Shown here in pieces: positions 38,835-45,874 of a stretch of 64,000 nucleotides of DNA (the first letter of the stretch is position 1; each line of letters starts with the position of its first letter). The DNA is taken from contig NZ_JABMCJ010000083.1 of NCBI RefSeq assembly GCF_013359755.1, positions 124,001 through 188,000 on the forward strand, written 5' to 3'. The position numbers were made by a program, and so were the translations under genes. Under the pieces are notes generated by a model. That model made no database searches. It was not told the DNA's origin and was given only the letters and a program-made list of their open reading frames with translations. This stretch comes from Tardiphaga robiniae. Its GTDB lineage: Bacteria > Pseudomonadota > Alphaproteobacteria > Rhizobiales > Xanthobacteraceae.

Positions 38835-39623
38835 TCAGCTTCCTGTAAAGCGCGGGGGTCGTTTCTCGGCAAAGGCCTTGCGGCCTTCGGCGTAGTCGGC
38901 GCTGGCGTCGGCCGCGGCATAGAACTGCTCGGCTTCAGCCAGGAGTTCGGCGTTGTTGGTGCTGAGTGCACGGATCGCAGCCTTGGCCGCCTTGATCGTC
39001 AGCGGCGCATTGCCCGCGATCTTCCTTGCAAGCTCGCCGGCCAGCGATTCAATGTCAGCCTTCGGTGCGATGATATGCACCGCGCCCAGCGCATGAGCGC
39101 GTATGGCAGGCAGACGATCCGCCGTGAACAAGACTTGCCGCGTCGCACCGGCGCCGAACACGCGGATAAAGCGCGCGATACCGCGCGGATCGTAGCCCAG
39201 ACCAAGCTTGGCGGCGGGTACTGCGAAGAAGGCATCATCCGCAGCAACGCGCATGTCGCAACTCGCAGCAACGGATGACCCGGCACCCATGCAGCCGCCA
39301 TAGATCAGGCCGATGGTCGGCTGCGGGATCGCCTCGATCGCCAGACAGGTATTCTCGACCAGATCGTCATAGGCCCGGGCATTGCCCTCGCCTGATCGAG
39401 CCGTGGCAAAGTCGGAAATGTCTGCGCCTGCGGAAAACATCAGGTCGCCCTCGCCGCGGATGACCACGACACGGATATCCTTGCGGGTGGCGACGTCGCC
39501 GGCAAAGGCGGCGATCTTGTTCCACATCGCCGTGGAGATCGCGTTACGTCGTGCCGGATTGGCCAGACGCAGCGTCGCGATGCCGTCCGCAATATCAATG
39601 ACGATATCGCCGGGCGTGCTCAT
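38835..39623 (-). CDS. Enoyl-CoA hydratase/isomerase-family protein lacking both catalytic glutamates
   Basis: This is a crotonase-fold protein of 262 residues. The oxyanion hole is present (FSAGADISDF near residue 63 and GCMGAGS near 110). The two acid-base glutamates of classical enoyl-CoA hydratase (rat Glu144 and Glu164) are replaced by Ser117 and Ala137, again 20 residues apart. The segment reads VPAAKLGLGYDPRG. It may bind an acyl-CoA and catalyse another crotonase reaction such as isomerisation, hydrolysis or decarboxylation. It begins 3 bases after the stop of the hydrolase gene, so the two are surely cotranscribed. Confidence 0.88.
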   Translation of the reverse strand: MSTPGDIVIDIADGIATLRLANPARRNAISTAMWNKIAAFAGDVATRKDIRVVVIRGEGDLMFSAGADISDFATARSGEGNARAYDDLVENTCLAIEAIPQPTIGLIYGGCMGAGSSVAASCDMRVAADDAFFAVPAAKLGLGYDPRGIARFIRVFGAGATRQVLFTADRLPAIRAHALGAVHIIAPKADIESLAGELARKIAGNAPLTIKAAKAAIRALSTNNAELLAEAEQFYAAADASADYAEGRKAFAEKRPPRFTGS

Positions 39624-39626
39624 CGC

Positions 39627-40487
39627 TCAGGCCGCCGGCTTGTGCGACATCCAGCGACCGGACTCGGCCGCCGGGAAAAGCTCAGCCAGCGCTGCATTGA
39701 ATGCCGCCGGCTCTTCGCTGGTGATGGTATGGCCGGCACGCGGCAATACCAGAAGACCTGCTGTCGGCACCGTACGCTTGAGAAAGATGCTGGGATCGAG
39801 GCACCAATCGTCCTCGTCGCCAACGATGATCAGCAGTGGCGGCGTGAATTTCTCGAGTTGCGGCTTCATCTCCCACAGCATCGGCCGCTTGGCCTGCAGC
39901 TCGCGCATGGTCAGCGCGTGCCCGACCGGAGAATGATCCGCCAGCATGCGCGCAAACTCGGCGAAACCACGCGGGTCCTTGTTCTTGTGCGTCTGACGCG
40001 TTGCACCATCGGCATAGCGCGCTGCAGCGGTCGGAAAATCGACCGTCTCGAACATTTTTGCGGTTTCGCGCGAGGCTGCACGGCCCTGCTCCACAAAAGC
40101 AGGATCGGGGCTGGAGCCGTAGCCGCAGCTCGCAGCCGTCACCGACAAGCAACGATCGGGATAATGAATGCCGACATGCAGCGCCGTCGACGCGCCCATG
40201 GAATGACCGACGATATGCGCCTTGTCGATCTTCAGTGCATCCATCAATGCGATGACGTCATCGCGTGCAATATCCTGGCCGTAACGCGCTGGATCGGTCG
40301 GTACATCCGATGGCGGATAACCGCGCTGGCTGTAGGTAACGCAACGATAGGAGCGCGAGAAGTAACGAAGCTGCGGCTCCCAGGTGCGGTAATCCCCCGC
40401 ATACTCATGGACGAAAACCACAGGACTCCCGGTGCCGACTTCCTCATAATAGAGTTGCGTCCCGTCGGGCGTCGTCACGTGCGGCAT
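39627..40487 (-). CDS. Alpha/beta hydrolase of the catabolic island
   Basis: This 286-residue alpha/beta hydrolase has the oxyanion region FVHEYAGDYRTW, nucleophile elbow GHSMGAS with Ser96, an acid in VGDEDDWCLDP near residue 233 and the catalytic His in RAGHTITSEEP near 260. It looks like enzymes cleaving ring-opened C-C bonds, lactones or esters; the precise substrate is unknown. It is the first gene of a unit with the crotonase and SDR proteins. An operator-like TTTGCACACAAAC lies about 31 bases upstream of its start. Confidence 0.88.
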   Translation of the reverse strand: MPHVTTPDGTQLYYEEVGTGSPVVFVHEYAGDYRTWEPQLRYFSRSYRCVTYSQRGYPPSDVPTDPARYGQDIARDDVIALMDALKIDKAHIVGHSMGASTALHVGIHYPDRCLSVTAASCGYGSSPDPAFVEQGRAASRETAKMFETVDFPTAAARYADGATRQTHKNKDPRGFAEFARMLADHSPVGHALTMRELQAKRPMLWEMKPQLEKFTPPLLIIVGDEDDWCLDPSIFLKRTVPTAGLLVLPRAGHTITSEEPAAFNAALAELFPAAESGRWMSHKPAA

Positions 40488-40517
40488 CGTCGCCTCCTGC
40501 AGTCAGAGCAGATTTCA

Positions 40518-40530
40518 TTTGCACACAAAC
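40518..40530 (-). promoter_or_regulatory. TTTGCNTACAAAC operator candidate, hydrolase unit
   Basis: TTTGCACACAAAC reads as a near-palindrome 31 bases ahead of the alpha/beta hydrolase start, in the divergent spacer shared with the NitT-type transporter unit. Confidence 0.55.
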
Positions 40531-40594
40531 GAAATGCTAGTAGCGTTATTTCACGACTGCAAGAGGATTTAGTGGATTCAATTTTGGCATATCA

Positions 40595-40607
40595 TTTGCT
40601 TACAAAC
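40595..40607 (+). promoter_or_regulatory. TTTGCNTACAAAC operator candidate, NitT-type ABC unit
   Basis: TTTGCTTACAAAC lies 66 bases upstream of the NitT/TauT binding-protein start. It is 65 bases from the matching site serving the divergent hydrolase unit, so a single regulator could control both directions. Confidence 0.55.
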
Positions 40608-40673
40608 AAATATCGCAACGCCGCATAAACCGATCGAAAAGCCACGCGCCACAACGTTTCTTGAGGAGATGTC

Positions 40674-41654
40674 ATGACCGGTCTTTCGCGACGCGCCTTC
40701 ACAATGGGCACGGCTGCTACGCTGATGAGCACCGCGCTCGCAACAAATTCGCAGGCGCAGGCGCCGACAAAAATCCGCGTGGGTAGCCTGACACTTCCCG
40801 TCTTCGCGCCGATCATCATCAACATCATGAAGGCGCAGAAGTTCGATACCAAGAACGGTTTCGAGGCCGAAGTTCAGGTCTATCCTTCTTTCTCCTCTTA
40901 TTATGCGGGCCTCGCCACCGGTGAAATCGACACGCTGATCGGCGGGCCCACCTACTTCCAGAAGCTGCGCCTCGAAGGCGTGCCGCTGCAAATCGTCGCA
41001 ACAGGTGCCACACTCGCCGACCTCGTCATCATCACCAAGGACCCGGCCATCAAGTCGCTGGCCGACCTCAAAGGCAAGCAACTCGCCGCCGACATGGGCA
41101 GCGGGCAATTCCAGATCCTGTCGATCTACGCGAAGTCCAAAAAGATGGACCTGGCCAAGGACATGACATTGGTCAACGCGAATTTCGCTGTAGCGCGTGC
41201 GCAGCTTGCCGCCGGCCGCGTCGATGCCGCGATGATCATCGAGCCGATCGCCACCATGATGATGAAGGACGATCCGTCGCTGAAGATCATCTTCAACGCC
41301 AATGACGGATGGAAGGAGATTGCGGGCACCACCGGCTGGGAGCTGGTCTACGCCATGCGCGAGGATACCATCAAAAAGGCGCCGGACGCGCCCAAGAAAT
41401 TCGTCGCGGCGCTTGCGGACGTCACCAAATATCTGCGCAGCGATCCGGACGGTGCCGACAAGATCGCAGTCGACACCGTGAAGCTGCCGCCCGGCATCTT
41501 GAAGGAAGCCGTGCTCGCCAAGCGCTGGGACTTCGACGCCAAGCCAGCCTGGGACACTACCGAACGCAAGAGCATCTGGGATACGTTCGAGCGCGCCGTC
41601 GCCGCCGGCTTCCATCCAAAGCTGCCTGACGAAGCGATCATCTATGTCCCCTGA
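40674..41654 (+). CDS. NitT/TauT-type ABC substrate-binding protein
   Basis: This 326-residue periplasmic binding protein of the NMT1/SsuA fold has a Tat-like signal (LSRRAFTMGTAATLM, ending near NSQAQA). The mature part has KIRVGSLTLPVFAPIIINIM, YYAGLATGEIDTLIGG near residue 80 and ARAQLAAGRVDAAMIIEP near 180, typical of the family. Ligands in this group include sulfonates, pyrimidines and aromatic compounds. The permease start lies inside its last codons (11-base overlap). Its promoter region is shared with the divergent hydrolase unit. Confidence 0.9.
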   Translation: MTGLSRRAFTMGTAATLMSTALATNSQAQAPTKIRVGSLTLPVFAPIIINIMKAQKFDTKNGFEAEVQVYPSFSSYYAGLATGEIDTLIGGPTYFQKLRLEGVPLQIVATGATLADLVIITKDPAIKSLADLKGKQLAADMGSGQFQILSIYAKSKKMDLAKDMTLVNANFAVARAQLAAGRVDAAMIIEPIATMMMKDDPSLKIIFNANDGWKEIAGTTGWELVYAMREDTIKKAPDAPKKFVAALADVTKYLRSDPDGADKIAVDTVKLPPGILKEAVLAKRWDFDAKPAWDTTERKSIWDTFERAVAAGFHPKLPDEAIIYVP

Positions 41655-42459
41655 CGAGCCGAGACCTGCCACGCCATTCGAGGAACCGATCTTCGAAAGG
41701 TCACCGCGAAGCCTGATGATCTCCAGCCTGCCGCGCGAGACGATCATATCGATCGTGCTCTTCGCGATGGTCTGGCAGATCATGTCCTATCTGGCACCGT
41801 CACTGGGCATCCCCGCTTTCGCAATCCCGGGCCTTGGCCGTATTGCCGAAAGCCTGACCAAGATCACCCCGCTCGACGTCGCGGTGACGCTCGGCCGCGT
41901 GCTGCTGTCGCTGGTCGTGTCATTCGTCATCGGACTACTGGTGGCAGTGCTGATGTATCTGTCCGAAAGCCTCGAGAAATATTTGCGGCCGATGGTGCGG
42001 ATCCTGATGGCGGTACCGGTCGTCTCCTGGATCCTGTTCGCGGTGCTGTGGTTCAAGGGCGTCGAATTCCGCATCGTCTTCGTGCTGGTCGTGGTCTGCG
42101 CCCCGGTCTTCACCGTCGATTCCCTCGACAACATGCGCGAGGTGTCGCGCGATCTGAAGCAGATGATCCGCTCATTCAGGCCGACGCCGTTGCAGTTCTT
42201 TCACAAGCTGATGCTGCCGGCGATCACGCCGGGGATCATCACGAGCTGGAAGATCACGCTCAGCCTGGCCATCCGCGTCGTGACCATCGCCGAGCTGGTC
42301 GGCGCAGTGACCGGCATCGGGCATCAGCTCTCGGTGGCGCAGGAATTGTTTTCGGTGGCCGACGTGTTTGCCTGGACGCTGGTGCTGGTCGTGCTGCTGT
42401 TCTTCCTCGAAGCATTGCTCGTCAGGCTCGAAACACACGTATTGCGGTGGCGGGCATGA
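41644..42459 (+). CDS. NitT/TauT-type ABC permease
   Basis: This is a membrane subunit of 271 residues with about six hydrophobic segments after a 35-residue polar N-terminus. The BPD_transp_1 signature (coupling to the ATPase) is in FFHKLMLPAITPGIITSW near residue 180, with ELVGAVTGIG near 218. It lies between the binding protein and the ATPase and overlaps both. Confidence 0.92.
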   Translation: MSPDEPRPATPFEEPIFERSPRSLMISSLPRETIISIVLFAMVWQIMSYLAPSLGIPAFAIPGLGRIAESLTKITPLDVAVTLGRVLLSLVVSFVIGLLVAVLMYLSESLEKYLRPMVRILMAVPVVSWILFAVLWFKGVEFRIVFVLVVVCAPVFTVDSLDNMREVSRDLKQMIRSFRPTPLQFFHKLMLPAITPGIITSWKITLSLAIRVVTIAELVGAVTGIGHQLSVAQELFSVADVFAWTLVLVVLLFFLEALLVRLETHVLRWRA

Positions 42460-43238
42460 CGGCAGCTTCAGCGCCCATCGAGATCGCGCAGTTGCGCAAG
42501 GTGTTTCGCCAGACCACATCCGGCCAGTCGATCACTGCCATCGATCATTTGTCGCTGCGGATCGAGCCCGGCGAACTCATCGCCATCGTGGGCAAGACCG
42601 GTTGCGGTAAGTCGACCCTGTTCGACCTCTTGATCGGACTCGAACATCCTACCGCCGGCAGCATCACCATCGGCGGCAAGACGCCCTATGACGACTTCAA
42701 CGCCTTCCGCGGCAAGATCGCGACGATCTTCCAGCAGGACCGGCTGTTTCCGTGGCGCTCCGCACTCGACAACGTCAAGCTTCCGCTCGAACTGATCGGC
42801 ATCGCCGACGATGTTCAGCAGGAGCGCGCTCTGACGTGGCTGAAACGGCTGGGATTGGAAAAATTCGCCAATGCCTATCCGCGCGAACTTTCCGGCGGCA
42901 TGCGCCAGCGTGTTGCGATTGCGCGCGCCTTTGCCGTACAGCCGGAGATCCTGCTGGCGGATGAGTCCTTCAGCGCGTTGGATGAAGTCACCGCCAACGA
43001 GCTCCGCAAGACCTTCGTCGATCTGGCTCGCGAGTTTAAATCGACCGCGATCCTGATCACGCATCAACTCGAAGAAGCCATGGCCGTGGGTGACCGCATT
43101 GTTGTGTTCGGCAAGTCGGCGACGCTTTTGGCGGACGTGCGAATGTCGGACTGGGATCGTGCGGACTATCCCCTGCTCCGCGAGGCGATTCAGAATACGC
43201 TGCAGGCAAACGTGCCAGATGCGAGACTGAGGCGCTAG
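42456..43238 (+). CDS. NitT/TauT-type ABC ATPase
   Basis: This is the ATPase subunit, 260 residues, starting at the ATGA overlap with the permease gene. Walker A is GKTGCGKST, the Q-loop is FQQDRLFPWRS, the signature LSGGMRQRVAIARA, and Walker B is LLADESFSALD with Ser in place of the usual Pro. The H-loop is LITHQLEEAM. The in-frame extension upstream is a shadow of the permease gene. A palindromic repeat follows the stop. Confidence 0.93.
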   Translation: MTAASAPIEIAQLRKVFRQTTSGQSITAIDHLSLRIEPGELIAIVGKTGCGKSTLFDLLIGLEHPTAGSITIGGKTPYDDFNAFRGKIATIFQQDRLFPWRSALDNVKLPLELIGIADDVQQERALTWLKRLGLEKFANAYPRELSGGMRQRVAIARAFAVQPEILLADESFSALDEVTANELRKTFVDLAREFKSTAILITHQLEEAMAVGDRIVVFGKSATLLADVRMSDWDRADYPLLREAIQNTLQANVPDARLRR

Positions 43239-43260
43239 ACAACGATCCACCGACCTCTCC

Positions 43261-43350
43261 ACGTCTTGCCCGGGCTTGTCCCGGGCATCCACGACTTGAC
43301 CGCTAGTCCAGACGGACGTGGATGGCCGGGACAAGCCCGGCCATGACGGT
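43261..43350. repeat. Intergenic inverted repeat, second family
   Basis: Two long arms about 33 bases each face one another: 43261-43293 contains GCCCGGGCTTGTCCCGGGC and 43317-43350 contains GGCCGGGACAAGCCCGGCC, with CATCCACG / CGTGGATG inside. The whole can fold as one long hairpin or two small ones. This type is common between genes in Bradyrhizobiaceae (recall). Lying between convergent genes it may also act in transcription termination. Confidence 0.75.
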
Positions 43351-43366
43351 GTGGAACTACACTACA

Positions 43367-44215
43367 TCACCCCATGATCGCCTTCGCCGCGTTCCCCATG
43401 GCTTCCACCGAGGCATCGCCCGTATCCGTGAAGCACAGGATACGACACGGGCATGACTCAAGCCCATCATAGCGCCACGGGAATGCGCCGATCAGGCAAC
43501 GCTGGTTCAGCATTAGCTCGATGTCGCCGCCGATATTCTCGGCATGCAACAAGCCTTCCTGGAACGCGTAATTATGGAACGGAAACATGTCGGCAGTCAC
43601 GTGGCGGCCCGAGAGCTTGTGATTATACTCAAACGTGCCGAAGAATTCCGCCGGCGTCTTGCCGTGCTTCTTGGTGAACTGCGCAGCGATGTCCGGCCGC
43701 ATGTTGCGGATCGAGGTGTTCATCGAGTGATCGCAGGAGCCGGTGTCCATGCCGAACCACTTGATCTTCTTCTCAAGCATCCAGTGCAGCGTGTCGAGGT
43801 TCGGACCGGGGTGATAGCAGAAGTACTTCACCAGATCCTGCTGCGCCTGGCCTTCGTAATATTTGTGCCAGCCGGTGTGCAGGATCAGAATATCGCCTTC
43901 GCGAATATCTGCCCCTGACTTTTCGAGCATCTCAGGCGTGATCACCGCCCAGTCGTGCATCTGGCTGGAGATATCGACGACAACGCCGCGATTGAACAGG
44001 TAGTCCAGCGGCAGCGAGGCCATGTCGCCCTTGCGCCCGTCGGTGGCGTGCATCGCGCCGTCGAAATGGGTGCCGGCATGCAGCGCCGTCTCGATCCGCT
44101 GCGCCACGATCATCTGCGTCTGCAGGTTCTGCGCATAATACATCTTGTTGCCGGCATAGCCGACCCAGCCGGGCGTGTGGATGTTCATGACGTGGGAGAG
44201 ATCGACGACTTTCAT
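43367..44215 (-). CDS. Cyclase-family metal-dependent hydrolase
   Basis: This 282-residue protein belongs to the cyclase / kynurenine-formamidase-like superfamily (COG1878). The metal-binding motif HAGTHFDGAMH lies near residue 44, with WAVITPEML, DILILHTGWHKYY near 105 and GMDTGSCDHS near 150. These enzymes hydrolyse amide or lactone bonds using a bivalent metal. The ATG at 44215 follows AAGGACAGCACC; upstream in-frame ATGs (44230, 44278) are less well placed. It is divergent from pncB and carries an island-type operator candidate upstream, so it probably belongs to the same catabolic pathway. Confidence 0.87.
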   Translation of the reverse strand: MKVVDLSHVMNIHTPGWVGYAGNKMYYAQNLQTQMIVAQRIETALHAGTHFDGAMHATDGRKGDMASLPLDYLFNRGVVVDISSQMHDWAVITPEMLEKSGADIREGDILILHTGWHKYYEGQAQQDLVKYFCYHPGPNLDTLHWMLEKKIKWFGMDTGSCDHSMNTSIRNMRPDIAAQFTKKHGKTPAEFFGTFEYNHKLSGRHVTADMFPFHNYAFQEGLLHAENIGGDIELMLNQRCLIGAFPWRYDGLESCPCRILCFTDTGDASVEAMGNAAKAIMG

Positions 44216-44263
44216 GGTGCTGTCCTTCATCGTTTCGGGGCGCCCACCGGCAGGTGGAAATCG

Positions 44264-44276
44264 TAAGCATGCAAAC
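44264..44276 (-). promoter_or_regulatory. TTTGCNTACAAAC-like site, cyclase gene
   Basis: TAAGCATGCAAAC differs from the island consensus TTTGCNTACAAAC at three of twelve specified positions. It lies about 49 bases upstream of the cyclase start, in the spacer shared with the divergent pncB gene. Confidence 0.4.
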
Positions 44277-44498
44277 AATTCTACGCAATGCCCGCAGATG
44301 CAGGATCAGGGCCAGAAAGGCCGGGCTGCCACGACAATCCTCGATTGTGAAAGCGCCGTTCAGCGCTTGCGTTGACATCGATAAACCCGGCGGATACGCC
44401 AATTTAATGAACTGCTGCAAAGACAGCGTCAGCGATGCGGCCACTGCCGTTTCGGTGCAGGTGCCACGATCAGGCACGTTACCAGGAGTGGCGTTGCC

Positions 44499-45800
44499 AT
44501 GATGGATTTCGCCACCCGGGTCCACAATCACAACTACCGGCTTGATCCGATCATCCGGTCGCTGCTGGACACCGACTTCTACAAATTCCTGATGCACCAG
44601 TTCATCTGGATGCTTTATCCGAAGGTGCCCGTGACCTTCGGCCTGATCAACCGGACCAAGACCGTCCGCCTTGCCGAGATCATTCCGGAAGCGGTGCTGC
44701 GAGCGCAGCTCGATCACGCCCGCACGCTTTCATTCCGCGAGAACGAACTGATCTGGCTGGCCGGCAACCGCTTCTATGGCCGCCGCGACATTTTCCGTCC
44801 TGAATATATCGAATATCTGCGCAGCTTCAGGTTGCCTGACTACAAGCTTGAGACCATCGATGGTCAATATGTCCTCACCTTCGAAGGTGACTGGGCCGAA
44901 GTCACGATGTGGGAGATCTACGCCCTCGCCATCGTCAGCGAATTGCGATCGCGGATCGCCATGGCCACGCTGGACAAGTTCGAGTTGGATATTCTCTACG
45001 CACAGACCAAGACCAAAATCTGGAACAAGATCAAGAAGCTGAAATCCTATCCGGACATGCGGCTCGCGGAATTCGGCACCCGTCGCCGCCACGGCTTCCT
45101 GTGGCAAGAATGGGTGACGGACGCGATGGCCAACGAGCTTGGCCGCAGCTTCGTCGGAACGTCGAATGCCCTGCTCGCCTTCAAGCATTCATTCGAAGCC
45201 ATCGGCACCAATTCGCACGAACTGCCGATGGTGTTCGCCTGCCTCGCCGAAAACGACGACCAGCTGAAGACCGCGCAATATGACGTGCTGGCGAAATGGC
45301 AGGAGGTCTATGACGGCGAATTGCTGATCATTCTGCCCGATACGTTCGGCATGACGCAGTTCCTGCGCGACGCACCGCCCTGGGCCTCACAATGGACCGG
45401 CATGCGCATGGACAGCAAGGAGCCGGTTGCGGCGGGCGAAGAGATGATCGCCTGGTACGCCATGCGTGGCGAGGATCCGCGCAAGAAGCGCGCGATGTTC
45501 AGCGACGGTCTCGAAGTCGATCTGATGATCGATCTGCATCAGCGTTTTCGTGGGCGCATCCGCGAGAGCTTCGGCTGGGGCACCATGGCCACCAACGACT
45601 TCCGCGGCGCCCATCCGCGCGGGCTCGATTCACTCGACCCGATCAGCCTGGTCTGCAAGGTCACCTATGCCAACGGCCGCTCGGCCGTGAAGCTGTCGGA
45701 CAATCCCGCCAAGACCACCGGCAGCAGCCCTGCAGAGATCGAACGCTATCTACGCATCTTCGGCCGTGAGGGCGTCGCCGAACAGCCGGTGATCGTCTAG
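44499..45800 (+). CDS. pncB: Nicotinate phosphoribosyltransferase
   Basis: It makes nicotinate mononucleotide from nicotinate, PRPP and ATP in NAD salvage. The 433-residue protein has LLDTDFYKFLMHQF near residue 22, EFGTRRRHGF near 189, and the phospho-accepting His240 in GTNSHELPM. SLVCKVTYANGR and KLSDNPAKTTG follow near the C-terminus. Two consecutive ATG codons (44499, 44502) follow AGGAG. It looks like a housekeeping gene, yet it shares a promoter region with the cyclase gene; a role in recycling a pyridine compound cannot be ruled out. It ends in a bidirectional terminator. Confidence 0.94.
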   Translation: MMDFATRVHNHNYRLDPIIRSLLDTDFYKFLMHQFIWMLYPKVPVTFGLINRTKTVRLAEIIPEAVLRAQLDHARTLSFRENELIWLAGNRFYGRRDIFRPEYIEYLRSFRLPDYKLETIDGQYVLTFEGDWAEVTMWEIYALAIVSELRSRIAMATLDKFELDILYAQTKTKIWNKIKKLKSYPDMRLAEFGTRRRHGFLWQEWVTDAMANELGRSFVGTSNALLAFKHSFEAIGTNSHELPMVFACLAENDDQLKTAQYDVLAKWQEVYDGELLIILPDTFGMTQFLRDAPPWASQWTGMRMDSKEPVAAGEEMIAWYAMRGEDPRKKRAMFSDGLEVDLMIDLHQRFRGRIRESFGWGTMATNDFRGAHPRGLDSLDPISLVCKVTYANGRSAVKLSDNPAKTTGSSPAEIERYLRIFGREGVAEQPVIV

Positions 45801-45816
45801 CCAGAACCACAAACGC

Positions 45817-45852
45817 AAAAAAGCGCCGCCCGGTTTCCCGGACGGCGCTTTG
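45817..45852. terminator. Bidirectional terminator between pncB and acyl-CoA synthetase gene
   Basis: A GC-rich stem (AGCGCCGCCCGG / CCGGACGGCGCT, one mismatch) with a TTTC loop, flanked by A6 on the left and TTTG on the right. The minus-strand T-tract is strong, so it mainly ends the synthetase transcript. Confidence 0.8.
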
Positions 45853-45874
45853 TTCTTGTGTATCGGAAGGCCGC

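Noticed and set aside
40585-40590. TGGCAT half-site ahead of the NitT-type ABC unit, resembling the oxalate operator
   Set aside because: The right arm is absent (TTGCTT in place of ATACCA), so it is a half-site only and probably chance, although it shares 12 bases with operator O5.
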